Positions 7,051 to 15,463 of a stretch of 36,695 bases of DNA are shown piece by piece. The stretch lies in the NCBI GenBank assembly GCA_036522155.1, contig DATDGI010000265.1, positions 1-36,695 of the forward strand, in the 5' to 3' direction. Source of the DNA: UBA9676 sp036522155. GTDB taxonomy: Bacteria > Actinomycetota > Actinomycetes > Streptosporangiales > Streptosporangiaceae. Under the pieces are notes generated by a model, which was not told the DNA's origin, did not search any database, and saw only the letters and a list, made by a program, of their open reading frames with translations. Each line of letters starts with the position of its first letter. Position 1 is the first letter of the stretch. The position numbers and the translations under genes were made by a program.

Positions 7051-7065
7051 CTGCCGTACGGGCAG
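7051..7065. promoter_or_regulatory. candidate operator between regulator and tungstate/molybdate transporter
   Basis: CTGCC-GTACG-GGCAG is a 5-bp inverted repeat with a 5-bp spacer in the 131-bp divergent intergenic region. It is the clearest dyad I find there and could bind the GntR-type regulator. It is short and GC-rich, so chance is possible. Confidence 0.3.
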
Positions 7066-7117
7066 GTGCTGCTGTTAGGCTCTGCGCCATTCTGTAGTGG
7101 TACAGAAGGAGGCAGGT

Positions 7118-8134
7118 GTGGGCCGCAAACTCCGCAGGGGCGGGCTTGCCGCAGCCGCCTGCCTGGTCGTGACCGTGGCCGCCGCCTGCAGCAGCGCAAG
7201 CTCCAGCAGCAGCGCCAGCTCAGGCAGCGCGAGCCCGGCCGCGTCGGGGGCGCATGGCACCCTGATCGTGTTCGGCGCGGGGACCCTGGCGACCCCGTTT
7301 ACGGCGGAGATAGCGGCGTTCAAGCAGGCTAATCCGGGCGTGACCGTGCATTCGGAGTTCAGCGCGAGCGGTGACAGGGTCAAGGCCATCACCCAGCTGC
7401 ATCAGCCCGCCGACGTGCTCGGGGTGGCGGACTACTCGCTGATCCCCAAGCTGATGTTCACCGCCAATGCGACCTGGTACCTGGGGTTTGTCTCCAACCA
7501 GATCACCTTCGCCTACACCAGCCACAGCAAGGGCGCCAGCCAGCTCACCCCGGCCAACTGGTACAAGGTGCTCGCCCAGCCCGGTGTGCGCATCGGCCGC
7601 TCCAACCCAGCCGCCGACCCGTCGGGCTATCAGACCCTGCAGATGCTCCAGCTGGCCAACGGCTACTACCACCAGCCAAACCTGTCCGCCTCGGTGCTGA
7701 AGAACTCCCCGGACTCCAGCGTCGCCGAGACCGAAACCTCACTGCTCGCCGCCCTGCAATCGGGGCAGATCGACTACCTGGCCATCTACAAATCCACCGC
7801 CCAAGAGCAGCACCTGAAATACATCGCGCTCCCGCCGCAGATCAACCTGTCCGACCCGGCCCTGGCGGCCGACTACGGCAAGGTTTCCATCCACGCCGGG
7901 TCCCTGGGCACGCTGACCGCCAAGCCGATCATCTACGGGCTGACCATCCCCACCAGCGCACCCAACGCGGCGCTGGGCCAGAAGTTCGTCAGCTTCGTGC
8001 TCAGCTCGGCCGGCCAGGCGATCATGCGCAGCAACGGGTTCGTCGTCATCTCACCCGCCCTGGCCAACCCACAGGCCAAGATCCCTGCCTCGCTGCAATC
8101 GCTCACCACGCAATGGCCCGCCGCTACCGGATGA
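7118..8134 (+). CDS. wtpA: tungstate/molybdate ABC transporter substrate-binding lipoprotein (WtpA-like)
   Basis: The GTG at 7118 is chosen because AAGGAGG (7106-7112) stands five bases upstream. The 338-residue product has a basic N-terminus, a hydrophobic core and a lipobox ending at Cys24 (VTVAAAC), so it is a membrane-anchored extracellular lipoprotein. The mature part shows the WtpA/ModA-like pattern: LIVFGAGTLATPF at the first ligand loop, HQPADVLGVADYSLIPKLM, and ANATWYLGFVSNQITFAYT. The placement of these motifs resembles the archaeal-type WtpA subgroup more than E. coli ModA. A serine-rich linker follows the lipid anchor. It is the first gene of the wtpABC-like set and diverges from its presumed regulator. 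Confidence 0.85.
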   Translation: MGRKLRRGGLAAAACLVVTVAAACSSASSSSSASSGSASPAASGAHGTLIVFGAGTLATPFTAEIAAFKQANPGVTVHSEFSASGDRVKAITQLHQPADVLGVADYSLIPKLMFTANATWYLGFVSNQITFAYTSHSKGASQLTPANWYKVLAQPGVRIGRSNPAADPSGYQTLQMLQLANGYYHQPNLSASVLKNSPDSSVAETETSLLAALQSGQIDYLAIYKSTAQEQHLKYIALPPQINLSDPALAADYGKVSIHAGSLGTLTAKPIIYGLTIPTSAPNAALGQKFVSFVLSSAGQAIMRSNGFVVISPALANPQAKIPASLQSLTTQWPAATG

Positions 8135-8218
8135 GACCTTGCCACGCTGGCCCGGCCGGAAACCGCCGCCGCCCACGGTGACGCAGCCAGGGCGGCGGCC
8201 AGGCGCCACAATGACCAC

Positions 8219-9055
8219 GTGATCACGGCAGGCCCCAAACGTCGGCCCCGCGGCTGGCCGATGGGCTGGTTCGGGGTCATCACCTGGCTGCTGAGTGGCC
8301 TGCTGCTGGCCTTCATCGTGCTGCCGATCGTGCGGCTGGTGACCACCTCCTCGGTGGCCAGCCTGCATCACGCCGCTGATACCGCAGCAATACGGGACGC
8401 CACCCTGCTGAGCCTGCAGGCGGCGGCGATCACCGCCGCGATCGCAACCCTGCTCGGCGTCCCGCTCGCCTACCTGCTGGCCCGTGGCAGTTTCCGGGGC
8501 CGCGGGGTGATCCAGGCCGTGGTCGACCTGCCGCTGGTGGTGCCGCACACGGTCGCCGGGATCGCGCTGCTGTTCCTGCTCGGCCGGACCGGATGGGTCG
8601 GCGGCCCAGCAACCCACCTCGGTGTGTCGTTCTACGGGTCACAGTGGGGCATCGTGGCCGCGATGCTGTTCGTCAGCGTGCCGTTCGCGGTCAATAGTGC
8701 CCGGGTCGGGTTCGAGGCCATCGACCCGAAACTGGAACGGGCGGCCCGCAGCCTGGGCGCCAGCCCTTGGCACACCTTCCGGCGTATCACGCTGCCGCTG
8801 GGGCTGCGCGGGGTGCTGACAGGCGCGGTCCTGGTTTACGCGCGGTCGATCAGCGAGTTCGGCGCCGTGGTCATCCTCGCCTACTATCCGGCCACCGCCC
8901 CGGTCGAGATTTACAACCTGTTCTTGCAGTCGGGGCTTACCCAGTCGGCGTCGGCTGCCGTGGTGCTCTTGATCGTCGCGCTAGCCACATTCCTGGTCTT
9001 GCGGACCCTGGCTTCGGGCCGCCTGCTTGCCCGGGTGAACCGTGCCTACAGCTAA
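8219..9055 (+). CDS. wtpB: tungstate/molybdate ABC transporter permease (WtpB/ModB-like)
   Basis: This 278-residue protein has about six membrane helices. It has the binding-protein-dependent permease EAA motif in EAIDPKLERAARSLGASPWHTFRRITLPL, and DLPLVVPHTVAGIALLFLLGR and YARSISEFGAVVILAYYP, which are typical of molybdate/tungstate/sulfate permeases. GTG at 8219 is taken as start; an in-frame ATG lies near 8261. It follows wtpA after an 84-bp gap and its 3' end overlaps the ATPase gene by 14 bp, so the two are translationally coupled. Confidence 0.88.
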   Translation: MITAGPKRRPRGWPMGWFGVITWLLSGLLLAFIVLPIVRLVTTSSVASLHHAADTAAIRDATLLSLQAAAITAAIATLLGVPLAYLLARGSFRGRGVIQAVVDLPLVVPHTVAGIALLFLLGRTGWVGGPATHLGVSFYGSQWGIVAAMLFVSVPFAVNSARVGFEAIDPKLERAARSLGASPWHTFRRITLPLGLRGVLTGAVLVYARSISEFGAVVILAYYPATAPVEIYNLFLQSGLTQSASAAVVLLIVALATFLVLRTLASGRLLARVNRAYS

Positions 9056-10088
9056 CGACGGGCTCAGCCTCACCGGGCTGACTGCCCAGGCAGGATCGTT
9101 CACCCTCGGCCCAGTTAGCCTCCACATCCCGCCCGACCGGGTCCTGGTCGTCCTCGGGCCTTCCGGCGCCGGGAAGACGGTCCTGCTGGAAACCATCGCC
9201 GGACTCCGCCCGCAGCAATCCGGGCAGATCAGCCTCGCCGGAACCGACATCACCGGCCTGCCGCCCGAGCGGCGCCGCATCGGACTGGTCTTCCAAGACG
9301 CCGCGCTCTTCCCTCACATGACCGCCCACGAGAACGTCAGATTCGGGCCGCAAGCCATCGGCTCAGCCTCCCCGGACAGTGGTGGCACCCTGCTGCACCA
9401 GCTCGGAATCGGGCACCTCGCGGACCGGTCACCCCGCTCACTCAGCGGCGGAGAACGCCAGCGCGTCGCGCTCGCCCGTGCGCTGGCGATCCAGCCCGGC
9501 CTCCTGCTGCTCGACGAACCACTATCGGCCCTTGACCAGCCAACCCGCGAAGACATGCGGGCCCTGCTCCAGCAGCTCCTCGCCGAACTTGAAATACCCG
9601 CGGCACACGTCACGCACGACCGCGACGAGGCACTGAGCATCGGCGACGACCTAGCCGTCATCGTCGGCGGCCAGCTCCGCCAGACCGGACCAGCCGCCCA
9701 TGTCAGTGCCGACCCCGCCGACCCCGACGTCGCCCGCCTGCTCGGCTGGTCAGAACTGGGACACGGCACCGCGGCCAACGACGAGGTGCATATCGGGCGG
9801 CTTGTCCTCCGCGGTATCGCAACCGCAAGCAGGCATGGTCCCGTGCACGTCTTCTACCGCCCCGAAGACATCGAACTCGGCCAGCCATCGCCCGGCAGAC
9901 CGACCGGCGCCAGCTTCACCGCCCGGGTGGAACAGATCATTCACACCAGGCCACTGGCCCGCATCAGTCTTGGCTCCGACCCCCCCATCACCGCGCTCAT
10001 GCTGCACCGAGACATCGGCAACCTCCAGCTCACAACCGGCGACCTGACACAAGGCAACCTGCCGGCGGGCAGCCTCCGCATCTTCTAA
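9042..10088 (+). CDS. wtpC: tungstate/molybdate ABC transporter ATP-binding protein (WtpC/ModC-like)
   Basis: This is a 348-residue ABC ATPase: Walker A GPSGAGKT at 39-46, Q-loop VFQDAALFP near 83-91, signature LSGGERQRVALARAL from 134, Walker B LLLLDEP at 154-160, and the switch His in HVTHDRDEA. The C-terminal ~100 residues form a TOBE/MOP-like domain (HVFYRPEDIELGQP; FTARVEQIIHTRP), which in ModC relatives can bind oxyanion and inhibit transport. The start overlaps the permease gene by 14 bp. It completes a three-gene importer; which oxyanion is carried cannot be decided by eye. Confidence 0.87.
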   Translation: MPTANDGLSLTGLTAQAGSFTLGPVSLHIPPDRVLVVLGPSGAGKTVLLETIAGLRPQQSGQISLAGTDITGLPPERRRIGLVFQDAALFPHMTAHENVRFGPQAIGSASPDSGGTLLHQLGIGHLADRSPRSLSGGERQRVALARALAIQPGLLLLDEPLSALDQPTREDMRALLQQLLAELEIPAAHVTHDRDEALSIGDDLAVIVGGQLRQTGPAAHVSADPADPDVARLLGWSELGHGTAANDEVHIGRLVLRGIATASRHGPVHVFYRPEDIELGQPSPGRPTGASFTARVEQIIHTRPLARISLGSDPPITALMLHRDIGNLQLTTGDLTQGNLPAGSLRIF

Positions 10089-10131
10089 ACCCGCTGACAC
10101 AGCCGCGAGAGCGTCAGGCGTATCCGCGACT

Positions 10132-10148
10132 GCCGCGGCCTCCGCGGC
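10132..10148. terminator. candidate bidirectional terminator hairpin between convergent transporter operons
   Basis: GCCGCGG-CCT-CCGCGGC forms a 7-bp GC-only stem with a 3-base loop in the 60-bp gap between the convergent wtpC-like and UgpC-like genes. No T-run follows, as is common in high-GC actinobacteria. Termination is inferred from position. Confidence 0.35.
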
Positions 10149-11315
10149 CTAGTCCCAGATCGCCTGGCCGGTGCCAGGGTCGAAGAAATGCAGCTGGGTG
10201 GTCTCCACCTGGACGCGGGCGCGCTGGCCCTCGGCCAGCGCCGTCTGCGCATCCATCCGGGCGACCAAGGTAGCTAGCGAGGTGACGTCCTGTCCCGCTT
10301 CGGTGTGATGGGCGACCGAGCCGATCCCGCAGTGGATGTGCACCTCGGCGCCGAGTTCCTCACGCAGCCGCACCGGCAGCTCGACCACCGCGGCCGCGTC
10401 GGTGTCCCGCAGCAGGGCCGCATCCAGCAGATGCTCCGGCCGGACACCGACGACGAGGTCCCGGCCGAGGTACCGGTCCAGCGCTGGGCGATCCGCCATG
10501 ACCTGCGCCGGGATACTCAGCTGGTGCTCCCCGAAGACCGCCCGCGGGCCACCTGAGCCGTCCAGGCCGCGCTCCAGCCTGGCGTCGATCAGGTTCATCG
10601 GCGGCGAGCCGATAAAACCCGCCACGAACAGGTTGACCGGCCGCCGGTACAGCTCTTGTGGCGCCGCGATCTGCTGCAGGACGCCGTGCTGGAGGACCGC
10701 GACCCGGCTTCCCAGCGTCATCGCCTCGGTCTGGTCGTGGGTGACGTAGATCGTGGTGGTGGCGAGCGAGCGCTGCAGCTGCGCGATCTCGGCCCGCATC
10801 TGGACCCGGAGCTTGGCGTCGAGGTTGGACAGCGGCTCGTCCATCAGGAACGCTCGCGGCTGGCGCACGATAGCCCGGCCCATCGCCACCCGCTGCCGCT
10901 GCCCGCCCGACAGCTGCCGCGGCTTGCGCTGCAGGTACGGCTCAAGCTCGAGGATCCGCGCGGCCTCGTCGACCCGCTTCCTGACCTCGGCCTTGGGCAC
11001 CTTCCGGTATTTCAGGCTGAACGCCATGTTCTGGTACACCGACAGGTGCGGGTACAGGGCATAGCTCTGGAAGACCAGCGCGACGTCGCGATGCCTTGGT
11101 TCCACGTCGTTGACCGGGCTGCCGTCGATGAAAATGGTCCCGGAACTCACCTCTTCCAGCCCGGCGACCATCCGCAGCACCGTCGTCTTGCCGCAGCCCG
11201 ACGGGCCGACCAGCACCAGCAGCTCGCCGTCGGACACGTCCAGGTCCAGGGAGGTGACCGCCGACGTCCCGTCGGCAAACTGCTTCGAGACCGCGTCGAG
11301 CACGATCCGGGACAT
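10149..11315 (-). CDS. sugar ABC transporter ATP-binding protein (UgpC/MsmK type)
   Basis: This 388-residue ATPase energises a CUT1 carbohydrate importer. Walker A is GPSGCGKT at 37-44, the Q-loop is VFQSYALYPH, the signature LSGGQRQR is at 135-142, and Walker B FLMDEPLSNLD is at 156-166, with YVTHDQTEA carrying the switch His. A MalK-type regulatory (TOBE) domain fills the C-terminal third, including VGVRPEHLLDAAL. ATG at 11315 is preceded by AGGAG. It is the last gene of the minus-strand catabolic operon, 11 bases after the lactonase stop. Many actinobacteria use one shared MsmK ATPase, so an operon-specific copy suggests a self-contained transporter. Confidence 0.92.
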   Translation of the reverse strand: MSRIVLDAVSKQFADGTSAVTSLDLDVSDGELLVLVGPSGCGKTTVLRMVAGLEEVSSGTIFIDGSPVNDVEPRHRDVALVFQSYALYPHLSVYQNMAFSLKYRKVPKAEVRKRVDEAARILELEPYLQRKPRQLSGGQRQRVAMGRAIVRQPRAFLMDEPLSNLDAKLRVQMRAEIAQLQRSLATTTIYVTHDQTEAMTLGSRVAVLQHGVLQQIAAPQELYRRPVNLFVAGFIGSPPMNLIDARLERGLDGSGGPRAVFGEHQLSIPAQVMADRPALDRYLGRDLVVGVRPEHLLDAALLRDTDAAAVVELPVRLREELGAEVHIHCGIGSVAHHTEAGQDVTSLATLVARMDAQTALAEGQRARVQVETTQLHFFDPGTGQAIWD

Positions 11316-11326
11316 GTCCTTTGCTC

Positions 11327-12214
11327 CTAACCGCCGAAACAAGCCATGGCAAGACCGCGCACACCAGGACGGGCCCGGAGGAGATGGCCGGCCAGCGGCT
11401 CAGCCGAGCGCCGCTCGCCGTCCAGCCCTTCCCATGCCGTGGTGAGAAACAGCTCATCGAGGTCAGGCCCGCCGAAGCCCGGGCAGGTGGGCCGGCTGGC
11501 CGGGACCGGGTAGACATCGAGCAGCTCGCCGCCGGCCGAGTACCGCCGCACGCAGCCGCCATCCCACATGGCGATCCACAGGCACCCGTCGGCATCGACC
11601 ACCAGGCCGTCGGCAGTTCCGTCGCCGGGCGCGAACCGGATCAGGTCGTGCTCGCCGCCCAGCGTGCCCGTCTCCAGGTCGAATCCGAACGCCCGCACCC
11701 GGGACTGCTCCTCGCCCGAGTCGGTGTAGTAGAAGACGGTCGCGGCCGGGTTCCAGCCGAGACCATTCGATTCGGTCACGCCGCGCAGGACCTCGGTGAC
11801 CCAGCCATCCGGGTCGAGCCGGTAGAGCGACCCGGCCCCGGCCTGGCCGTCCGTCGCCGCGGTCCCGGCCCAGAACCGCCCGGCCGGATCGCACGCGCCG
11901 TCGTTGAACCGCACGTGCCCGGGCATGCCTGCCGGGCGCGCCGCGGGGCCGGCCGTGCCGTCCGCATCGGTCAGCCGGAACCCGTCCGCCGCCGCCAGCA
12001 CGTAGCCGCCACCTGCCCGCGGGGCGGCGGCGCCGACCGGGACCCCGGCGGTGGCGATGACCCGGTCGCCGCCCCCCGCGTCGAGCTGGTGAAGCTGCCC
12101 GGCGTTGATGTCAACCCAGATCAGGCGGCTGGTGTTGGCGTCCCAGACCGGCCGCTCGCCGAGCTCCACCCGGGGCGCGGCCGTGACCTCCCAGCGCAGG
12201 CCCGGACTGGTCAT
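11327..12214 (-). CDS. SMP-30/gluconolactonase-family lactonase
   Basis: This 295-residue six-bladed beta-propeller matches the SMP-30/regucalcin/gluconolactonase family, which opens aldonolactones to aldonic acids. The divalent-metal ligands can be placed: Glu20 in LGERPVWD, Asn150 in ESNGLGW and Asp202 in DGTADGLVVDADGCLW; RFNDGACDPAGRFWAGT is the substrate-side signature. The ATG at 12214 overlaps the permease stop (ATGA). Its place inside a sugar ABC operon with an IlvD/Edd dehydratase and a divergent Zn-dehydrogenase suits hydrolysis of a sugar lactone made by that dehydrogenase. The specific sugar is unknown. Confidence 0.88.
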   Translation of the reverse strand: MTSPGLRWEVTAAPRVELGERPVWDANTSRLIWVDINAGQLHQLDAGGGDRVIATAGVPVGAAAPRAGGGYVLAAADGFRLTDADGTAGPAARPAGMPGHVRFNDGACDPAGRFWAGTAATDGQAGAGSLYRLDPDGWVTEVLRGVTESNGLGWNPAATVFYYTDSGEEQSRVRAFGFDLETGTLGGEHDLIRFAPGDGTADGLVVDADGCLWIAMWDGGCVRRYSAGGELLDVYPVPASRPTCPGFGGPDLDELFLTTAWEGLDGERRSAEPLAGHLLRARPGVRGLAMACFGG

Positions 12215-13110
12215 TTGCCCATGCCCAGGGTCAGGCCCCTGATCAGGTAGCGCTGGAAGATCAGGTACACGACGATCGCCGGGATGGCGCTGAGCAGCGA
12301 CCCGGCCATCAGCGGCGGGATGCCGGTGGTGCGGCCGGAGGAAAGCACGGCCAGGCCTACCGTGATCGTCCGCTCGTTGGTCGGCAGGAAGAGATAGCCC
12401 ACGAGCAGGTCGTCCCAGATCTGGATGAACTGCAGCACCGTCACGGTCGCGATGGCCGGCAGTGAGAGCGGAATCGCGATCTGCAGGAAGGTCCGCTCGT
12501 AGCTGAGGCCGTCCATCACGGCCGCCTCGATCAGCTCGTCGGAGATGCCGCGGTAGTACGTCGCCATCAGGAAGGTGGCAAAGGGCGCGCCCAGCGCCGC
12601 GTAGACCAGGACCGCGCCACCGTAGTTGCTCACCAGATGGAACCTGGCGAGATTCACGTACTCGGGGATGATGATCGACTGCAGCGGCACCATCATCGCG
12701 GCCACGATGAGCAGGAAGACCAGCCCACTGCTCCGGTACCGCAGCTTGGCGAACGCGAAGCCGGCAGTGGTGGCGACGACGAGGATGAGGGCGATCGCCG
12801 CGGCGCAGACGATGGTGGAACTCACCAGTTCCTGGACCACCGGCAGTTCCTTGAACAGCTGGGTCCAACCCGCGAGCGAGTGGCCGGCCTGCTGGTCGAA
12901 CTGGCTCTGGTTGCGGAACGAGTTCTCGGCCATGTACCAGAACGGGAAGAGCATCACGATCACGATCACGCCCATGATCGCGAAGATGACGATCGCGGTC
13001 ACGCGGCGGCGGCGCCGGGCCGCCCGCCACGGGCGGGCAGGTGCGGCGGGGACGCCGGGCGGCGCGGCCACGGGCGGGGATATCGGTACGGGGGCGGATT
13101 TTGCCGTCAT
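12211..13110 (-). CDS. carbohydrate ABC transporter permease (MalG type)
   Basis: This 299-residue permease has six membrane helices after a proline-rich cytoplasmic start (MTAKSAPVPISPPV). The EAA loop is ELIEAAVMDGLSYERTFLQIAIPLSLPA, and the C-terminus YLIFQRYLIRGLTLGMGK is typical of CUT1 MalG/UgpE proteins. ATG at 13110 lies two bases after the partner permease stop; the frame is open upstream, but only as a shadow of that partner gene. It pairs with the MalF-type protein encoded upstream. Confidence 0.9.
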   Translation of the reverse strand: MTAKSAPVPISPPVAAPPGVPAAPARPWRAARRRRRVTAIVIFAIMGVIVIVMLFPFWYMAENSFRNQSQFDQQAGHSLAGWTQLFKELPVVQELVSSTIVCAAAIALILVVATTAGFAFAKLRYRSSGLVFLLIVAAMMVPLQSIIIPEYVNLARFHLVSNYGGAVLVYAALGAPFATFLMATYYRGISDELIEAAVMDGLSYERTFLQIAIPLSLPAIATVTVLQFIQIWDDLLVGYLFLPTNERTITVGLAVLSSGRTTGIPPLMAGSLLSAIPAIVVYLIFQRYLIRGLTLGMGK

Positions 13111-13112
13111 GG

Positions 13113-14045
13113 CTACCAGCCACCGCCGTCCTCGTGCCTGATCAGCCGGAGCTGGCCGATCCCGACGATGATCATGATCACGAACAGGATGATCCCGTAC
13201 AGGGCACCGGTGCCGAACTGGCCCTGGGCGAAGCCCGCCTGGTACACGAAGAACTCCAGCGTGGTGGTGCCCAGCCCGGGCCCGCCGCCGGTCATGACGA
13301 AGATGAGGCTGAACAGCGCAGAGAACGCGCTGATGACCGTGATCACGAAGGCGAACTGGATGAACCTGGTGAGCAGCGGCAGCGTCACCCGCCAGAAGAT
13401 CTGCCACCGGTTCAGGCCATCGACGCGCGCAGCCTCGATCAGGCTGGGGTCGAGCGTCGCCATACCGGTCAGGAAGATGATGGTGTTCGTCCCGATCATG
13501 GACCAGATGAACGTGAGAGCCAGCGCCGCCAGCGCGCTGTACTCGGACGCCAGCATGTCGGAGTGCACCGAGCCGAGGCCGATGTCCGCGAGCAGCCGGT
13601 TCAGGATGCCGTTAGCGGCGAAGAACTGCAGCGCCACCATACCGATAACGACCCACGAGATCGCGGTCGGCAGGAAGTAGGCGGACCGGAAGAACCGCCA
13701 GCCCCGGACGTGCTCGTTCAGCAGGGCCGCGATGATCAGCGGGAGCCCGATGGCGACCGGCACCGCCAGCAGCAGCAGCGCGTTGTTCTCCAGCACCCGG
13801 TGCACGATCGGATCCTTCAGCGCGGCGGTATAGGCGCTCGGCCCGATCCAGACCGGCGCCGAGTAGCCGTTCCAGCTCGTCATCGAATAACGGATCGCCT
13901 GGCCGATCGGGGCCCACAGCAGCGCCCCAACGAGCAGGATCGCAGGGAGGGACAGCAGCAGGCCGGCGCGCCGACGCCGGCGGCCCAGCCGGCTGCGGCC
14001 GGCCCGGCGGGCTGGCCGCGCTGGCCGGTCCGCGGTGACACTCAC
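13113..14045 (-). CDS. carbohydrate ABC transporter permease (MalF type)
   Basis: This 310-residue protein has an Arg-rich N-terminus and six membrane helices. The EAA motif is LIEAARVDGLNRWQIFWRVTLPLL, and MTGGGPGLGTTTLEFFVYQAGF is the characteristic CUT1 MalF/UgpA signature. GTG at 14045 is preceded by CAGGAG about 8 bases upstream. The gene is separated from the upstream binding-protein gene by a large hairpin at 14061-14106, which may reduce its expression relative to the binding protein. Confidence 0.9.
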   Translation of the reverse strand: MSVTADRPARPARRAGRSRLGRRRRRAGLLLSLPAILLVGALLWAPIGQAIRYSMTSWNGYSAPVWIGPSAYTAALKDPIVHRVLENNALLLLAVPVAIGLPLIIAALLNEHVRGWRFFRSAYFLPTAISWVVIGMVALQFFAANGILNRLLADIGLGSVHSDMLASEYSALAALALTFIWSMIGTNTIIFLTGMATLDPSLIEAARVDGLNRWQIFWRVTLPLLTRFIQFAFVITVISAFSALFSLIFVMTGGGPGLGTTTLEFFVYQAGFAQGQFGTGALYGIILFVIMIIVGIGQLRLIRHEDGGGW

Positions 14046-14060
14046 TGGCTGACTCCTGGG

Positions 14061-14106
14061 GAGAGCGGGCGGGACGCGCCGCTGGGTGCCGGCGCGTCCC
14101 GCTCTC
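14061..14106 (-). promoter_or_regulatory. large intergenic hairpin between binding-protein and permease genes
   Basis: The right arm GGCGCGTCCCGCTCTC (14091-14106) is exactly complementary to the left arm (14061-14080) apart from a four-base CGGG insertion in the left arm, giving a 16-bp stem with one bulge and a 10-base loop. It fills the 81-bp gap between the solute-binding-protein stop and the MalF start. Hairpins here in other ABC operons act as partial terminators or as mRNA 3' stabilisers that keep the binding protein in excess. The function is inferred from position. Confidence 0.7.
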
Positions 14107-14126
14107 GGATAACCGGATCGCCGGGA

Positions 14127-15434
14127 TTACGGGAACGTGTTGCCACGCTGGCTGGCCGGCAGCTGCTGCTGCGTGGTCTGCATGTCCTGGAGCGTCTTGC
14201 TGATCGACTCGCTGCCGTTGAGGACTGCGGGCAGGAACTTCGATCCGATGTTGACCACATTGCCCTGCACCACGTTGTCCAGCATCGGGTAGGGCGTCAT
14301 CCCAGCCTGGCTGACGAAGTTCAGCATCTCCTGGTTCACCGGGTTGGTGGTCGAGGTGCCGTTGATCGCCGGGATGAGGCCGGCCGCATTGACGATGGAC
14401 GCGGCCTGCTTGGTGGTCATGAAGGTCAGGAACTCGGCTGCCTGTGCCTTGTGCGGCGAGTAGCTCATCATCGACAGGCCATCACCGGCGAAGTCGACGA
14501 CGCCCTTGATCGGCGTGCTGGAGAACGGCGGCACGAACGCGGCAACCTTGCTGCCGAGCGCGTTGGTGAACTTCTGGGTATCCCAGGTGCCGTCCACCAT
14601 CATGGCGGCCTTGCCGGACTCGAACTGGCCCAGGTTGTTGGTGTTGGTGACCACATCGGAATTGGTGCAGCCCGAGCTGTGCAGCTGGTTCCACTTCGTG
14701 AGCTGGGCACTGATGGCGGGCGAGGTCCACGGCGTCGCGCCGCTGTACAGGGCCTGCCACTGCGGCACCGTGTACGTGCCGATCATCATGTAGCTCATGT
14801 CGTACCAGGGGTAGAACGTGGCCCCCAGCGGCTGGCCGCCGTTGCCGTAGACCAGCGGGGTGAAGCCGGCCTTCTTCAGCTTCGTGCAGGCCGCGTAGAG
14901 CTGCGACCAGTCCGCCGGTACCGAGGTCACGCCGGCCTTGGTGAAGTCAGCCTTGTTGTAGAAACCGATGTAGAACTGGTTCTCCAGCGGGATCACATAA
15001 GGGCCATTGGCGGGGTTGAAACCGTCCGAGGTCCACTTGAGCGCGTTCGGGTCGACCTGCGCGAGCGCGGACGCCGGGACCAGGCCCTTGAGGTTCTGCA
15101 GGAAGCCCTTGTACTGGAGGGTGAACAGGCCGGTCCACATCACGGCCAGATCCGGGCCGGTGCGGGAGATGGCCTTGGACTGCAGCAGCGCGAAATAGCT
15201 GCTGGCCGGCTGGCTGACCACGTTCACCGTGATGTTGGGGTGCAGCTGGTGAAATGCCTTGGCCAGGTTGACCAGGGCGGTCGCATTCTGTTCGGTGCCG
15301 TAGTTGTGCCAGATGGTCAGCGTCACCGGCGCGCTGCCGCCACTGGTGGTTCCGCTACCGGAGCTGCTGCATCCGGCGGCCAGCAGCGCTGCGGCTGCTA
15401 CGGCTGCCGCTGCCGCGAATTTCCATCGCCTCAC
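14127..15434 (-). CDS. extracellular sugar-binding lipoprotein (family 1 solute-binding protein)
   Basis: GTG at 15434 is chosen because AAAGGAG stands 6 bases upstream; the longer in-frame ATG starts lack this. The 435-residue product starts MRRWKFAAAAAV and has a lipobox LLAAGC with Cys22, followed by a Ser/Gly linker. Family features are VTLTIWHNYGTEQN at the mature N-terminus, FHQLHPNITVNVV, GPDLAVMWTG, and YNKADFTKAGVTSVPADWSQLYAACTKL split over the two lobes. It delivers substrate to the MalF/MalG-type permeases and is the best gene for predicting the imported sugar by structure. It follows the dehydratase gene after 29 bases. Confidence 0.92.
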   Translation of the reverse strand: MRRWKFAAAAAVAAAALLAAGCSSSGSGTTSGGSAPVTLTIWHNYGTEQNATALVNLAKAFHQLHPNITVNVVSQPASSYFALLQSKAISRTGPDLAVMWTGLFTLQYKGFLQNLKGLVPASALAQVDPNALKWTSDGFNPANGPYVIPLENQFYIGFYNKADFTKAGVTSVPADWSQLYAACTKLKKAGFTPLVYGNGGQPLGATFYPWYDMSYMMIGTYTVPQWQALYSGATPWTSPAISAQLTKWNQLHSSGCTNSDVVTNTNNLGQFESGKAAMMVDGTWDTQKFTNALGSKVAAFVPPFSSTPIKGVVDFAGDGLSMMSYSPHKAQAAEFLTFMTTKQAASIVNAAGLIPAINGTSTTNPVNQEMLNFVSQAGMTPYPMLDNVVQGNVVNIGSKFLPAVLNGSESISKTLQDMQTTQQQLPASQRGNTFP

Positions 15435-15463
15435 GGCTTTCTCCTTTCTCATATGGGCTGCGG

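Noticed and set aside
12215..13123. long upstream extension of the lactonase frame
   Set aside because: The in-frame upstream part is a shadow of the MalG-type permease gene. The SMP-30 fold begins at the ATG at 12214, which overlaps the permease stop.
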